Assembly: GCF_002998435.1 (NCBI RefSeq)
Contig: NZ_CP027231.1
Coordinates: 558,001 to 622,000, forward strand
Direction of reading: 5' to 3'
DNA: 64,000 bases
Source: Bacteroides zoogleoformans
GTDB lineage: Bacteria; Bacteroidota; Bacteroidia; Bacteroidales; Bacteroidaceae
The notes under the pieces are model-generated. The model saw only the letters and a program-made list of their open reading frames with translations, did no database searches and was not told where the DNA came from. The number at the start of each line of letters is the position of its first letter. Within the stretch, counting starts at the first letter, position 1. The translations under genes and the position numbers were made by a program. Of this stretch, positions 9,115-19,014 are shown piece after piece.

Positions 9115-9972
9115 ATGAAAAAGCAAACTGTCAGTCTACTTGTCTTTCTGCTTGCGACAAGCAGTTTTTTCTTTTCTTGCAATAACACCGTGAACAAAAA
9201 CGCCGGAGCGTTGGAGTTCGACAGTATACAAGTAAATGAAACATCGCATCTTTTTGGAGATACAGCCAAACCGGCCTGCAACCTTGTTGTAAAATTCACT
9301 TATGCCGCAAAATCATCCGATACAAAACTGAAGGACAGTCTCAACACCTTTCTTGTTTCCACCTTCTTCGGCGATAAATACATGATGGCAACGCCGGAAG
9401 AAGCCATAAAGAAATACACGGAAAAATACATCAACGATTATCGCAACGATCTGGAACCGATGTATAAAAAAGACGAACAGGAAAAAGAAGAAGGCGCAAG
9501 CATGGAAGCATGGTACTCGTATTATAAAGGTATAGAAAGTCGCGTACAACTCTACATCAAGCATCTGCTGGTCTATCGCATCGACTACAACGAATATACC
9601 GGCGGAGCACACGGCATCTACATGACCACATTCCTCAACATGGACTTGCGCACATTAAGCCCCGTCCGCTTGGACGACTTGTTCGTCGATGATTACAAAG
9701 AAGCGCTGACCGACTTGCTGTGGAACCAATTGATGGCTGATAATAAGGTAACCACCCGTCAAGAGTTGGAAGACATGGGCTATGCCACCACAGGTGAACT
9801 GGCGCCGACCGAGAATTTCCACCTCACCCCCCAAGGCGTCACGTTTTATTATAATGTCTACGACATAGCTCCTTACGTAATGGGGCCGATAGAAATTTCT
9901 CTTCCATATGAAATGGTGCAACACTTGCTGAAAGACGATTGCATGGTGCTGAATGAAATACGAAACTCTTAA
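9115..9972 (+). CDS. DUF3298 (RsiV-like) lipoprotein
   Basis: Envelope lipoprotein of unknown function, 285 residues. The signal peptide ends in lipobox FFFSC (Cys near residue 22). The body has the DUF4163/DUF3298 layout: an N-terminal beta region (about 35-150), then the signature YTGGAHGIYMTTFLNMD near residue 163 and a C-terminal segment with FHLTPQGVTFYYNVYDIAPY. DUF3298 domains are known from RsiV-type lysozyme-sensing anti-sigmas, but there is no transmembrane anti-sigma segment here. It is the first gene of a plus-strand run with rsmG, the MBL hydrolase and gcvP (gaps of 20-38 bases), so it may be cotranscribed with them. Confidence 0.8.
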   Translation: MKKQTVSLLVFLLATSSFFFSCNNTVNKNAGALEFDSIQVNETSHLFGDTAKPACNLVVKFTYAAKSSDTKLKDSLNTFLVSTFFGDKYMMATPEEAIKKYTEKYINDYRNDLEPMYKKDEQEKEEGASMEAWYSYYKGIESRVQLYIKHLLVYRIDYNEYTGGAHGIYMTTFLNMDLRTLSPVRLDDLFVDDYKEALTDLLWNQLMADNKVTTRQELEDMGYATTGELAPTENFHLTPQGVTFYYNVYDIAPYVMGPIEISLPYEMVQHLLKDDCMVLNEIRNS

Positions 9973-10010
9973 TTAAAAACAATCTGTCATACATTGTAAT
10001 TGATAATCAA

Positions 10011-10631
10011 ATGGAACTAATCCTGAAGTATTTTCCCGATCTGACAGAGAAGCAGAAAGAACAGTTCGCCGCCATCTATGATCTTTATTTGGATTGGAAC
10101 TCCAAAATAAATGTCATTTCACGCAAAGACGTTGAGAACCTCTACGAACATCATGTGCTCCATTCTTTGGGTATAGCCAAAGTGATTCGTTTTAAGCCGG
10201 GAAGTCAAATCATGGATCTCGGCACCGGAGGTGGCTTTCCGGGCATACCGTTGGCCATTCTCTTTCCCGAAGTGAAATTTCATCTGGTGGACAGCATTGG
10301 CAAGAAAGTGCGCGTGGCCACGGAAATAGCCAACAGCATCGGATTGGAAAATGTCACATCGCGCCATGCTCGTGCAGAAGAAGAAAAAAGGACATTTGAT
10401 TTCGTAGTGAGTCGTGCTGTGATGCCACTGCCCGATTTACTCAAAATCGTCCGCAAAAATATATCCGCCAAGCAACAGAATGCCTTGCCCAACGGACTGA
10501 TTTGTTTGAAAGGCGGAGAGTTGGCACAAGAAGCAATGCCTTTCAGGAACAAAACCACCATGTGGGACTTGAAAAACATCTTTGAAGAAGATTTTTTCAG
10601 TACGAAGAAAGTAGTGTATGTAACCGTCTGA
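10011..10631 (+). CDS. rsmG: 16S rRNA (guanine-527-N7)-methyltransferase
   Basis: Methylates N7 of G527 in 16S rRNA using S-adenosylmethionine. The Rossmann methyltransferase fold carries the SAM motif IMDLGTGGGFPGIPLAILFP (about residues 65-84), the acidic strand VKFHLVDSIGKKVRVA and the FVVSRAVMPL region. A length of 206 residues is normal. It starts 38 bases after the DUF3298 gene and is followed after 23 bases by an MBL-fold gene. Confidence 0.95.
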   Translation: MELILKYFPDLTEKQKEQFAAIYDLYLDWNSKINVISRKDVENLYEHHVLHSLGIAKVIRFKPGSQIMDLGTGGGFPGIPLAILFPEVKFHLVDSIGKKVRVATEIANSIGLENVTSRHARAEEEKRTFDFVVSRAVMPLPDLLKIVRKNISAKQQNALPNGLICLKGGELAQEAMPFRNKTTMWDLKNIFEEDFFSTKKVVYVTV

Positions 10632-10654
10632 GAAGCGTAACAAATAATATAAGA

Positions 10655-11296
10655 ATGAAGATAAAGAGATTTGAATTCAACATGTTTCCCGAAAACAGCT
10701 ATGTACTGTGGGATGAAACCAATGAAGCTGTAGTCATTGATCCGGGCTGTTTTTATGAAGAAGAGAAACAGACATTGAAGAACTTCATCATAAAAAATGA
10801 ACTGAGCGTAAAACACTTGTTGAATACACACCTGCATTTGGATCATATATTCGGCAATCCGTTCATGCTGAAAGAGTTCGGCCTGAAAGCTGAAGCTAAT
10901 CAGGCAGATGAATTTTGGATTGACGAAGCTCCCAAGCAAAGTCGCATGTTCGGCTTCCGGTTGCAAGAAGCCCCCGTGCCCTTGGGCACATATCTCCACG
11001 ATGGAGATATCATCAGTTTCGGTAACACGAAGCTGGAAGCCATTCACGTACCGGGGCATTCACCGGGCAGTTTGGTGTACTATTGCGCAGAAGACCATTG
11101 CATGTTTTCGGGTGACGTATTGTTTCAAGGCAGCATCGGCCGCGCCGACCTTGCCGGTGGAAACTTCGACGAACTGATAGAACATATCTGTAGTCGTCTG
11201 TTCGTTTTGCCCAATGATACCGTTGTCTATCCCGGACATGGAGCCCCCACAACAATCGGAATTGAAAAAGCAGAAAATCCTTTCTTCAGAAAGTAA
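10655..11296 (+). CDS. Metallo-beta-lactamase-fold hydrolase (glyoxalase II-like)
   Basis: Zinc-dependent hydrolase of 213 residues. The metal motif is NTHLHLDHIFG (residues about 56-66), with later ligands in HVPGHSPGSLVYY, FSGDVLFQGSIGRADL and YPGHGAPT. The layout is that of the short glyoxalase II/YcbL-like branch without the C-terminal substrate helices of true GloB, so the natural thioester or other substrate is uncertain. It lies between rsmG and gcvP with short gaps. Confidence 0.88.
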   Translation: MKIKRFEFNMFPENSYVLWDETNEAVVIDPGCFYEEEKQTLKNFIIKNELSVKHLLNTHLHLDHIFGNPFMLKEFGLKAEANQADEFWIDEAPKQSRMFGFRLQEAPVPLGTYLHDGDIISFGNTKLEAIHVPGHSPGSLVYYCAEDHCMFSGDVLFQGSIGRADLAGGNFDELIEHICSRLFVLPNDTVVYPGHGAPTTIGIEKAENPFFRK

Positions 11297-11316
11297 ACTT
11301 TAAAATCACTATAATT

Positions 11317-14166
11317 ATGAAAAACGACGTATTCTCCAGCCGTCACATCGGCATCAGTGAACAAGATGAAGAACAAATGCTCCGGAAAATCGGAGTGAAC
11401 AGCCTGGACGAGCTGATTGACAAGACCATTCCTGCCAATATTCGCCTGAAAGAGCCGCTGGCACTGCCAAAAGCCATGACGGAATATGAGTTTGGGCAAC
11501 ACATTGCCGATCTGGCCGCGAAAAACAAACTTTACGCCACTTACATTGGCATGGGGTGGTATAACACCGTCACACCTGCCGTTATCCAACGTAACGTATT
11601 CGAGAACCCCGTCTGGTATACCTCTTATACTCCTTACCAGGCTGAAGTGTCACAAGGACGATTGGAAGCTTTGATGAACTTCCAGACCGCCGTTTGCGAC
11701 CTGACCGGAATGCCTCTTTCCAACTGTTCCTTGCTGGACGAAGCCACAGCGGCTTCCGAAGCTGTAACCATGATGTATGCCATGCGTCCGCGCGACATGC
11801 AAAAATCCGGGGCAAACATTGTGTTTGTTGACGAAAATATATTCCCGCAGACCTTGGCGGTCATGACCACCCGCGCCATTCCGCAAGGCATCGAACTGCG
11901 TGTAGGCAAATGGAGCGAAATGGAATTCACCCCGGGCATCTTTGCCTGCATACTTCAGTATCCTAATGCCAACGGTAATGTGGAAGACTATCGGGCTTTT
12001 GTGGAAAAAGCACATGCCGCAAACTGCAAAGTGGCTGTTGCCGCCGACATCTTAAGCCTTGTCTTGCTCACTCCTCCGGGAGAATGGGGAGCAGACATTG
12101 TTTTCGGCACGACACAACGGCTGGGTACACCGATGTTCTACGGAGGACCATCGGCCGCTTATTTTGCCACGCGTGATGAATACAAGCGCAACATGCCGGG
12201 ACGCATTATAGGCTGGTCGAAAGATAAATACGGTAAACTCTGTTATCGCATGGCCTTGCAAACCCGCGAGCAACACATCAAAAGGGAAAAAGCCACTTCC
12301 AACATATGTACCGCACAAGCGTTATTGGCCACAATGGCAGGATTCTATGCCGTATATCATGGTCCGAAAGGCATTCATACCATAGCAGAGCGCATACACA
12401 GCATTGCCGTATTTTTGGAAAAGAGCATCACCAAGCTGGGATACAAGCAAATGAACGTACAGTATTTCGACACACTGCGTTTCGCACTGCCCGATACCGT
12501 ATCCGCACAACAAATCCGCACCATCGCACTGAGCAAAGAGGTGAACCTGCGCTACTTCAAAAACGGTGATGTGGGCATGAGTATTGATGAGACCACAGAT
12601 GTACCGGCAGTAAACATTCTATTATCCATTTTTGCCATTGCTGCCGGAAAAGACTGGGAAAGAATATGCGATGTCCCGGCAGGCAGCAACATCGGCAAAA
12701 ACCTGAAACGTCAAAGTTCCTACCTGACTCATGAAGTATTCAACAAGTATCACACGGAAACAGAAATGATGCGCTATATCAAGCGCCTCGACCGCAAGGA
12801 CATTTCTTTGGCACATTCCATGATCTCACTCGGTTCGTGCACCATGAAGCTGAATGCAGCCGCAGAGATGCTGCCGCTCAGCCGTCCCGAATTCATGAGC
12901 ATGCACCCTCTGGTACCCGAAGATCAGGCAGAAGGCTACCGGAAGCTGATTGACAATCTCAGCGATGAACTGAAGACGATAACCGGATTTGCCGGAGTCA
13001 GCCTGCAACCTAATTCGGGTGCGGCGGGCGAATATACCGGATTGCGCGTCATCCGTGCTTATCTGGAACACATCGGACAAGGCCATCGTAATAAAGTGCT
13101 GATACCGGCATCCGCACACGGCACCAATCCGGCATCAGCCATACAGGCAGGGTTTAACATCGTGACATGCGCTTGCGATGTACAGGGCAATGTGGATATG
13201 GAAGACCTTCGTGCCAAAGCGGAAGAGAACAAGAACGAACTTGCCGCCCTGATGATTACCTATCCCTCAACGCACGGTATCTTTGAGACGGAAATCGTGG
13301 AAATCTGTAATATTATCCATGCTTGTGGAGCACAAGTGTATATGGACGGTGCCAACATGAATGCGCAAGTAGGCCTGACCAATCCTGGCTTTATCGGTGC
13401 CGACGTATGCCATCTGAACCTGCACAAGACGTTCGCTTCACCCCACGGTGGCGGTGGTCCCGGCGTAGGTCCTATTTGCGTAGCCGAGCATCTGGTTCCG
13501 TTCCTGCCGGGACATGTATCGTTTGGCAATGCCGCCAATGAAGTATCTGCCGCTCCGTTTGGCAGTGCCGGCATCCTGCCCATCACCTATGGTTATATCC
13601 GCATGATGGGAACGGAAGGGCTGACACGTGCCACTAAAACAGCCATCCTCAGCGCCAATTATCTGGCAGCTTGCCTACAAGATACATACGGCACTGTTTA
13701 TCGAGGAGTAAACGGCTACGTAGGTCACGAAATGATACTGGAATGCCGCAATGTCCATGAGGAAACGGGCATCAGCGAGAATGATATCGCCAAGCGCCTG
13801 ATGGATTACGGTTATCACGCCCCCACCCTGTCTTTCCCCGTACATGGCACATTGATGATTGAGCCCACAGAAAGTGAAAGTCTTGCCGAGCTCGACAATT
13901 TCGTACATGTGATGCTGACCATCTGGAACGAGATTCAGGAAGTAAAAGAGGGTAAGGCCGACAAAGCGGACAATGTGCTAATCAATGCGCCACATCCCGA
14001 ATATGAAGTCGTGTCCGACAGATGGGAGCACAGCTATACACGCGAGAAAGCGGCCTATCCGATGGAAAGCGTACGGGACAACAAGTTCTGGGTGAACGTG
14101 GCACGTGTAGATAACACATTGGGCGACCGCAACCTGTTGCCTACATGCTACGGATGCTTCGACTGA
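11317..14166 (+). CDS. gcvP: Glycine dehydrogenase (decarboxylating), P protein of the glycine cleavage system
   Basis: PLP enzyme that decarboxylates glycine and passes the aminomethyl group to lipoyl-GcvH. At 949 residues it is the fused full-length form with both halves; the PLP lysine is in NLHKTFASPHGGGGPGVGP in the C-terminal half. The N-terminal half begins with the expected SSRHIGISEQDEEQML pattern. GcvT and GcvH are not in the window, so the genes are split as often seen in Bacteroidales. No riboswitch is visible in the 20-base gap ahead of it. A strong hairpin follows the stop. Confidence 0.96.
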   Translation: MKNDVFSSRHIGISEQDEEQMLRKIGVNSLDELIDKTIPANIRLKEPLALPKAMTEYEFGQHIADLAAKNKLYATYIGMGWYNTVTPAVIQRNVFENPVWYTSYTPYQAEVSQGRLEALMNFQTAVCDLTGMPLSNCSLLDEATAASEAVTMMYAMRPRDMQKSGANIVFVDENIFPQTLAVMTTRAIPQGIELRVGKWSEMEFTPGIFACILQYPNANGNVEDYRAFVEKAHAANCKVAVAADILSLVLLTPPGEWGADIVFGTTQRLGTPMFYGGPSAAYFATRDEYKRNMPGRIIGWSKDKYGKLCYRMALQTREQHIKREKATSNICTAQALLATMAGFYAVYHGPKGIHTIAERIHSIAVFLEKSITKLGYKQMNVQYFDTLRFALPDTVSAQQIRTIALSKEVNLRYFKNGDVGMSIDETTDVPAVNILLSIFAIAAGKDWERICDVPAGSNIGKNLKRQSSYLTHEVFNKYHTETEMMRYIKRLDRKDISLAHSMISLGSCTMKLNAAAEMLPLSRPEFMSMHPLVPEDQAEGYRKLIDNLSDELKTITGFAGVSLQPNSGAAGEYTGLRVIRAYLEHIGQGHRNKVLIPASAHGTNPASAIQAGFNIVTCACDVQGNVDMEDLRAKAEENKNELAALMITYPSTHGIFETEIVEICNIIHACGAQVYMDGANMNAQVGLTNPGFIGADVCHLNLHKTFASPHGGGGPGVGPICVAEHLVPFLPGHVSFGNAANEVSAAPFGSAGILPITYGYIRMMGTEGLTRATKTAILSANYLAACLQDTYGTVYRGVNGYVGHEMILECRNVHEETGISENDIAKRLMDYGYHAPTLSFPVHGTLMIEPTESESLAELDNFVHVMLTIWNEIQEVKEGKADKADNVLINAPHPEYEVVSDRWEHSYTREKAAYPMESVRDNKFWVNVARVDNTLGDRNLLPTCYGCFD

Positions 14167-14223
14167 TGGAAAACAGACGTAGCGGACTATTTACAGTCCG
14201 ATAGAAGAAACCGTCAATTCAAT

Positions 14224-14252
14224 CTCCCATGGCATAGGTTTTGCCATGGGAG
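14224..14252. terminator. Bidirectional hairpin between gcvP and dsbD-like gene
   Basis: Perfect 11-bp stem CTCCCATGGCA / TGCCATGGGAG with a 7-base loop, followed by TTTT on the plus strand. It sits between two convergent stop codons and can serve both. Confidence 0.85.
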
Positions 14253-14281
14253 TTTTATTACCGTTCCCCTTTCTTTAAAGT

Positions 14282-16315
14282 TTACTTTTCAGCATTGTAA
14301 TTCTCTAAACCGGTCTGTAAGAACTCGATGTATTTGGGTATATCCTCATTGTAAGAATAAGATTTGTTAAGAGGTTTCCCTTCGTTGTCAATCAGCACAT
14401 AGAAAGGCTGTGCATTGGCCCCGAACTTCACCCGTTGCAGATAGCTCCACTTATCGCCCACTGTGCGCAAGGTACGCTCGGTATCGTTTTCCACAATCTT
14501 CACAGGCGCAGGAAGCGGCGTCTTATTGTCCACATAAAGGGTGATAAGTACATAGTCGTTATTGATGATATCACTCACTTTCGGATTTGTCCATACGGAA
14601 AGCTCCATTTTACGGCAGTTCACGCAACCATAACCGGTAAAGTCGAGCATCACAGGCTTTCCATGCCGGCGTGCATACTCCATGCCGAGATCATAGTCAT
14701 CGAACTTGGCATGTACTTCATTATTATAGAGATTGAAATCCTGAGTCTGCATGGGCGGAGCAAAAGCACTGACCGCTTTCAATGGGGCTCCCCACAAACC
14801 GGGAACCATGTAAACGGCAAATGCCAACGAAGCCAAAGCCATGAAGAAACGAGGGACACTGACCTTTGTGTCATCGTCATCGTGAGGGAACTTGATTTTA
14901 CCCAACAGATAAAAGCCGAGTAGAGCAAACAGCACAATCCATAAGGCAAGGAATGTTTCACGGTCAAGGATACGCCAGCCATAAGCCAAATCGGCCACCG
15001 AAAGGAACTTCAAGGCAAATGCCAGTTCCAAAAATCCAAGGGTTACCTTAATGATATTCATCCAGCCTCCCGACTTGGGCATGGACTTCAGCCAAGACGG
15101 GAACAGCGCAAACAATGTAAACGGCAATGCCAAAGCTACCGCAAAACCAAGCATGCCAATGGCCGGGGCCACTATACTGCCCGTAGTAGAAACCTGCACC
15201 AAAAGAAAGCCGATAATAGGCCCGGTACATGAGAAAGACACCAATGACAACGTGAACGCCATCAAGAAAATGCTAAGCAGACCACTCGTAGCCTCCGCCT
15301 TGCTATCTACGGCCGTACTCCATTTGGAAGGCAGAGTTATCTCGAATGCTCCGAAAAACGAAGCTGCAAATATGACCAACATCAGACAGAACAAGATATT
15401 GAATATCGCATTGGTAGAAAGCGCATTCAAGGCACTGGCACCAAAAATAAGCGTAATGGCCAGACCCAGCGTAACGTAAATGACAACGATTGACGCACCG
15501 TACGTCCAAGCGTCACGAATACCTTTTTTCTTATCCTTGCTACGTTTCAGGAAGAAACTGACCGTCATTGGAATAATGGGCCACACGCACGGGGTAAACA
15601 AGGCCAAAAGCCCTCCGACAAATCCGGTAATGAAAATGTAAAGCCATGACATGTCCTCGTGAGAGGTGGATTCACCCAAAGACCGCAATTCGCTGATTAC
15701 AGGCTTCCACAAGTCAGACTTATCCGTCGCATCTCTTCCCGCAAACATTTCCGCTTCATCAACCTTTCCATCAGAAACAGTATCGGCAACAGCTTCTTGC
15801 GATTCCGGTACATTATCCGCGCTTGTTTCCGCTACAGAAGTTGCATTTTCCTTGGCAACGCCCTCCGCTTTTCCGGAAAACTTAAAAGGTTCCTGGGTGG
15901 GAGGCAAGCAATTCTCGTCATTGCAGGCGCCATATTCCAGATATCCTTCTACTTGATAAGTACTGCCTGTAAGTCTTAGCTTCTGTACAAACCGGGCGGT
16001 ATGCTCAAAGTAGCGCACCTTCATCTCAAACAACCGGTCGAATGTGGAAATCTCCTTACCTGCCGGCTTTAATTTCCCCACGGTTTCCACTCCCGAAAGC
16101 TTCTCAACATTGAAAGTAGCCGAAATGGGGCCGCCATCACCCAAATCGGTGGAATAAACATGCCAGCCCTTATCGATGGCCGCAGTGAACACTATTTCCG
16201 CCTCACCACCCGGTAAATTTTTCCATTCCGACTTAAACTTAACGGGATCTTGCATCTGCGCTTGCGCCATCATGGCAAAGAGCAACAGAAAGAGAGAGAG
16301 AGAGATTTTCTTCAT
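14282..16315 (-). CDS. DsbD-family thiol:disulfide interchange protein
   Basis: Carries reducing power from cytoplasmic thioredoxin across the inner membrane to periplasmic thiols. Domains in order: signal peptide (to about AQAQ, residue 20); periplasmic alpha domain with the cysteine pair in YGACNDENCLPP; a variable acidic linker; a membrane domain of about eight helices with the key cysteines in FTPCVWPIIPM and SFSCTGPIIGF; and a C-terminal thioredoxin-like domain with active site YGCVNCRKME. All three redox pairs are present. Length (677) is somewhat above E. coli DsbD. It starts 33 bases upstream of nothing but the Dabb gene stop, so the two may share a transcript. Confidence 0.92.
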   Translation of the reverse strand: MKKISLSLFLLLFAMMAQAQMQDPVKFKSEWKNLPGGEAEIVFTAAIDKGWHVYSTDLGDGGPISATFNVEKLSGVETVGKLKPAGKEISTFDRLFEMKVRYFEHTARFVQKLRLTGSTYQVEGYLEYGACNDENCLPPTQEPFKFSGKAEGVAKENATSVAETSADNVPESQEAVADTVSDGKVDEAEMFAGRDATDKSDLWKPVISELRSLGESTSHEDMSWLYIFITGFVGGLLALFTPCVWPIIPMTVSFFLKRSKDKKKGIRDAWTYGASIVVIYVTLGLAITLIFGASALNALSTNAIFNILFCLMLVIFAASFFGAFEITLPSKWSTAVDSKAEATSGLLSIFLMAFTLSLVSFSCTGPIIGFLLVQVSTTGSIVAPAIGMLGFAVALALPFTLFALFPSWLKSMPKSGGWMNIIKVTLGFLELAFALKFLSVADLAYGWRILDRETFLALWIVLFALLGFYLLGKIKFPHDDDDTKVSVPRFFMALASLAFAVYMVPGLWGAPLKAVSAFAPPMQTQDFNLYNNEVHAKFDDYDLGMEYARRHGKPVMLDFTGYGCVNCRKMELSVWTNPKVSDIINNDYVLITLYVDNKTPLPAPVKIVENDTERTLRTVGDKWSYLQRVKFGANAQPFYVLIDNEGKPLNKSYSYNEDIPKYIEFLQTGLENYNAEK

Positions 16316-16348
16316 TGCATAATATTATTTAATGGTTATACATGTTTC

Positions 16349-16648
16349 TTACAACTCATAATCCACACAAGCGCGACTTTCTTTCACTGTGGCAAGGAGT
16401 TTCCCGGCAGCCACATGATCGGGATGAACGGCATAGGCCCTCACATCATCCAAGGTGTCGAACTCACTGTAAAGAGCAATGTTCCACGTCTCGCCCGGAT
16501 TCATATTCAATCCCACTTCAATCTTACGAATAACGGGAATTTTTGCCGGAAGCGCTTCAATAGCTGCTTTAAAATCATTCATTACAGCCAACTTTTCGTC
16601 AGCCGAAACCTCATCTTTCAATTTAAATAATACAATGTGTTTTACCAT
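16349..16648 (-). CDS. Dabb (stress-responsive A/B barrel) family protein
   Basis: Small dimeric ferredoxin-like barrel protein of 99 residues; function unknown in bacteria. The start MVKHIVLFKLKDE is the usual Dabb N-terminus, and the C-terminal ALYSEFDTLDDVRAYAVHPD block is the conserved signature. The open frame continues upstream to 16804, but that extension would overlap the likely promoter region of udk and has no family match. It lies 33 bases ahead of the dsbD-like gene on the same strand. Confidence 0.85.
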   Translation of the reverse strand: MVKHIVLFKLKDEVSADEKLAVMNDFKAAIEALPAKIPVIRKIEVGLNMNPGETWNIALYSEFDTLDDVRAYAVHPDHVAAGKLLATVKESRACVDYEL

Positions 16649-16674
16649 AAGTTGTTGTTCTAATGATTTATGTC

Positions 16675-16682
16675 TATATTTG
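16675..16682 (+). promoter_or_regulatory. Candidate -7 box upstream of udk
   Basis: TATATTTG on the plus strand matches TAnnTTTG but is 158 bases from the udk start, implying a long leader; it could be fortuitous. Confidence 0.3.
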
Positions 16683-16840
16683 TCAATCGAAACGGCTGCT
16701 TCTTCCATGAATGGCTGAAACTTAAGAACGACAGAGCACAAAAGAATGTTCATCTTCGTTTTGGCGGGATGGTTGGCAGAATAAAGCCGGCTTTCATGCA
16801 ACAAAAATACAGATTATGTTTTAAATATGCACTTAAACGG

Positions 16841-17449
16841 ATGTTAATAATAGGAATTGCAGGAGGAACCGGTTCGGGAAAGACCACCGTAGTACGTAAA
16901 ATCATTGAAAGCCTACCGGCCGGTGAAGTGGTATTATTGCCACAAGACTCTTATTACAAAGATAGCAGCCAAGTGCCTGTGGAAGAAAGGCAGAACATCA
17001 ACTTCGACCACCCGGACGCATTTGAATGGAGCCTGCTTTCCAGACATGTGACCATGCTGCGCGAAGGAAAAAGCATTGAACAGCCCACTTACTCCTACCT
17101 GACGTGTACCCGGCAGCCCGAAACCATTCACATCGAACCTCGCGAAGTAGTCATCATCGAAGGAATCCTCGCCCTGTGCGATAAAAAATTGCGCAACATG
17201 ATGGACCTCAAGATATTTGTAGACGCCGACCCCGACGAACGTCTGATTCGCGTAATTCAGCGTGACGTGGTGGAACGAGGACGTACGGCCGAAGCGGTAA
17301 TGGAGCGTTACACCCGTATTCTGAAACCCATGCACCAACAATTCATCGAGCCCTGTAAACGGTATGCCGACCTCATTGTGCCGGAAGGTGGAAATAACCG
17401 GATAGCCATTGATATCCTGACCATGTTTATCAAGAAACACTTGGGATGA
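16841..17449 (+). CDS. udk: Uridine kinase
   Basis: Phosphorylates uridine and cytidine to the monophosphates for pyrimidine salvage. The P-loop GIAGGTGSGKTTVV begins at residue 4, and LLPQDSYYKDSS and NFDHPDAFEW are the nucleoside-binding blocks; EGILALCD and RYTRILKPMHQQFIEP are typical of Udk. The ATG at 16841 gives 202 residues, the family length; the frame is open further upstream to 16670 but that part has no similarity to the family. The lytic transglycosylase gene follows after 56 bases. Confidence 0.95.
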   Translation: MLIIGIAGGTGSGKTTVVRKIIESLPAGEVVLLPQDSYYKDSSQVPVEERQNINFDHPDAFEWSLLSRHVTMLREGKSIEQPTYSYLTCTRQPETIHIEPREVVIIEGILALCDKKLRNMMDLKIFVDADPDERLIRVIQRDVVERGRTAEAVMERYTRILKPMHQQFIEPCKRYADLIVPEGGNNRIAIDILTMFIKKHLG

Positions 17450-17505
17450 CAATACGCTAAGGGCTGAAAAACCGATGATTGACAATCAACAGCAATAGAT
17501 AGAGT

Positions 17506-18954
17506 ATGATTGACCTGATTTGCTTCCGGAAGCCATGGCCGCTGATGAACAGCCATTCATTATCGGTCATTCTGTCACTGTTGCTTTGCTGCATAGCCGG
17601 ATGTCGTGGCAGCCATAGTACAGAAGAGAACAGACACGACGGTTTGCAACAAATAAAAGACAGCGGCGAACTGGTCGTGCTGACCTTATACAGTTCCACA
17701 TCCTATTTCATCTATCGCGGTCAGGATATGGGATTCCAATATGAGTTGAGCGAACAGTTTGCCAAAAGCCTGGGAGTAAAGTTGAGAATAGAAGTCGTGC
17801 GAAGCGTACACGAACTCATCGAACAATTGCAGGCCGACAAGGGAGACCTTATCGCATACAATCTGCCCATCACCAAGGAATGGAAAGACAGCCTGATTTA
17901 TTGCGGCGAGGAGATCATCACTCATCAAGTCATCGTACAACGAACCGGTGGGGGAAGCAAACCACTGAAAGATGTTACGGAACTCATCGGAAAGGATGTG
18001 TATGTGAAACCGGGAAAACATTATGAACGCCTGGTCAATCTGGATGAAGAACTCGGAGGAGGCATTCACATCCATCAGGTCACCAACGACAGCATCAGCA
18101 CCGAGGATTTGATCAGGCAAGTGGCGCAAGGAGAAATTCCCTATACCGTAGCCGACAATCATGTGGCGCAACTGAATGCCACCTACTACCCCAACCTAAA
18201 CATCGGACTATCCATCAGTTTCGACCAACGCTCCTCATGGGCGGTACGCAAAGACAGTCCGCAACTGGCTGCCATTGCCGACAAGTGGCACGCAGAGAAT
18301 GTGACTTCGCCTGCCTATACAGCCAGCATGAAGCGCTACTTCGAAATCAGCAAGACCTTTTTGCACTCTCCTATTCTTTCATTGCGCGAAGGCAAAATAT
18401 CCCATTACGACGATTTGTTCAAGAAATATGCACCCGAGATTGATTGGGACTGGCGCCTGCTGGCTTCCTTGGCCTACACGGAGTCGAACTTTGACACCAC
18501 TGCCGTATCATGGGCAGGAGCCAAAGGGTTGATGCAGCTGATGCCGGCCACAGCAAGGGCAATGGGAGTGCCTGCCGGTAAAGAGCAAAACCCGGAGGAA
18601 AGCATCAAAGCGGCCATCAAATATATAGCCGCTACGGATAAAAGCTTCACGCAGGTTCCTCAAGATGAACGTATCAACTTCGTATTGGCTTCCTACAACT
18701 CCGGAATCGGACATGTGCAAGACGCCATGGCGCTGGCTGAAAAGTACGGCAAAAAAAAGTATGTGTGGAAAGATAATGTAGAGACTTTCATTCTGCTGAA
18801 AAGTAATGAAGAATACTTCACCGATCCCGTATGTAAGAATGGATATTTCCGCGGCATCGAGACGTGTAATTTTGTGAGGGACATTATTTCACGATTTGAG
18901 CAATACAAAAAAAAGATAAAGGATACCTCGCATCCTCGTGCGAAGAAAATATGA
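17506..18954 (+). CDS. MltF-like membrane-bound lytic transglycosylase
   Basis: Cleaves peptidoglycan between MurNAc and GlcNAc at the envelope. Modular: lipoprotein signal with lipobox-like IAGC (Cys near residue 27), a periplasmic solute-binding (SBP_bac_3) domain to about residue 280, and a C-terminal SLT domain with catalytic Glu in AYTESNFD and the GLMQLMPATARAMGV motif (about 320-350). This two-domain layout is that of MltF. An alternative ATG at 17545 (MNSHSLSV) would give a cleaner signal peptide. It faces metH tail to tail. Confidence 0.9.
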   Translation: MIDLICFRKPWPLMNSHSLSVILSLLLCCIAGCRGSHSTEENRHDGLQQIKDSGELVVLTLYSSTSYFIYRGQDMGFQYELSEQFAKSLGVKLRIEVVRSVHELIEQLQADKGDLIAYNLPITKEWKDSLIYCGEEIITHQVIVQRTGGGSKPLKDVTELIGKDVYVKPGKHYERLVNLDEELGGGIHIHQVTNDSISTEDLIRQVAQGEIPYTVADNHVAQLNATYYPNLNIGLSISFDQRSSWAVRKDSPQLAAIADKWHAENVTSPAYTASMKRYFEISKTFLHSPILSLREGKISHYDDLFKKYAPEIDWDWRLLASLAYTESNFDTTAVSWAGAKGLMQLMPATARAMGVPAGKEQNPEESIKAAIKYIAATDKSFTQVPQDERINFVLASYNSGIGHVQDAMALAEKYGKKKYVWKDNVETFILLKSNEEYFTDPVCKNGYFRGIETCNFVRDIISRFEQYKKKIKDTSHPRAKKI

Positions 18955-19014
18955 TTATCCAATCTGTAGAGCTCTGAAGGGTTACACTTATAACCGAAGA
19001 AAAAAACAGCTGTC

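Noticed and set aside
8949..9299. Minus-strand frame between SusC and the DUF3298 gene
   Set aside because: It overlaps the coding start of the DUF3298 lipoprotein and both promoter boxes, and has no family features.
11297..11316. Glycine riboswitch ahead of gcvP
   Set aside because: Only 20 bases separate gcvP from the previous gene, too short for an aptamer.
18955..19014. Terminator between the lytic transglycosylase and metH
   Set aside because: Only a 5-bp stem (GGTTA / TAACC) without a T-tract; too weak to call.
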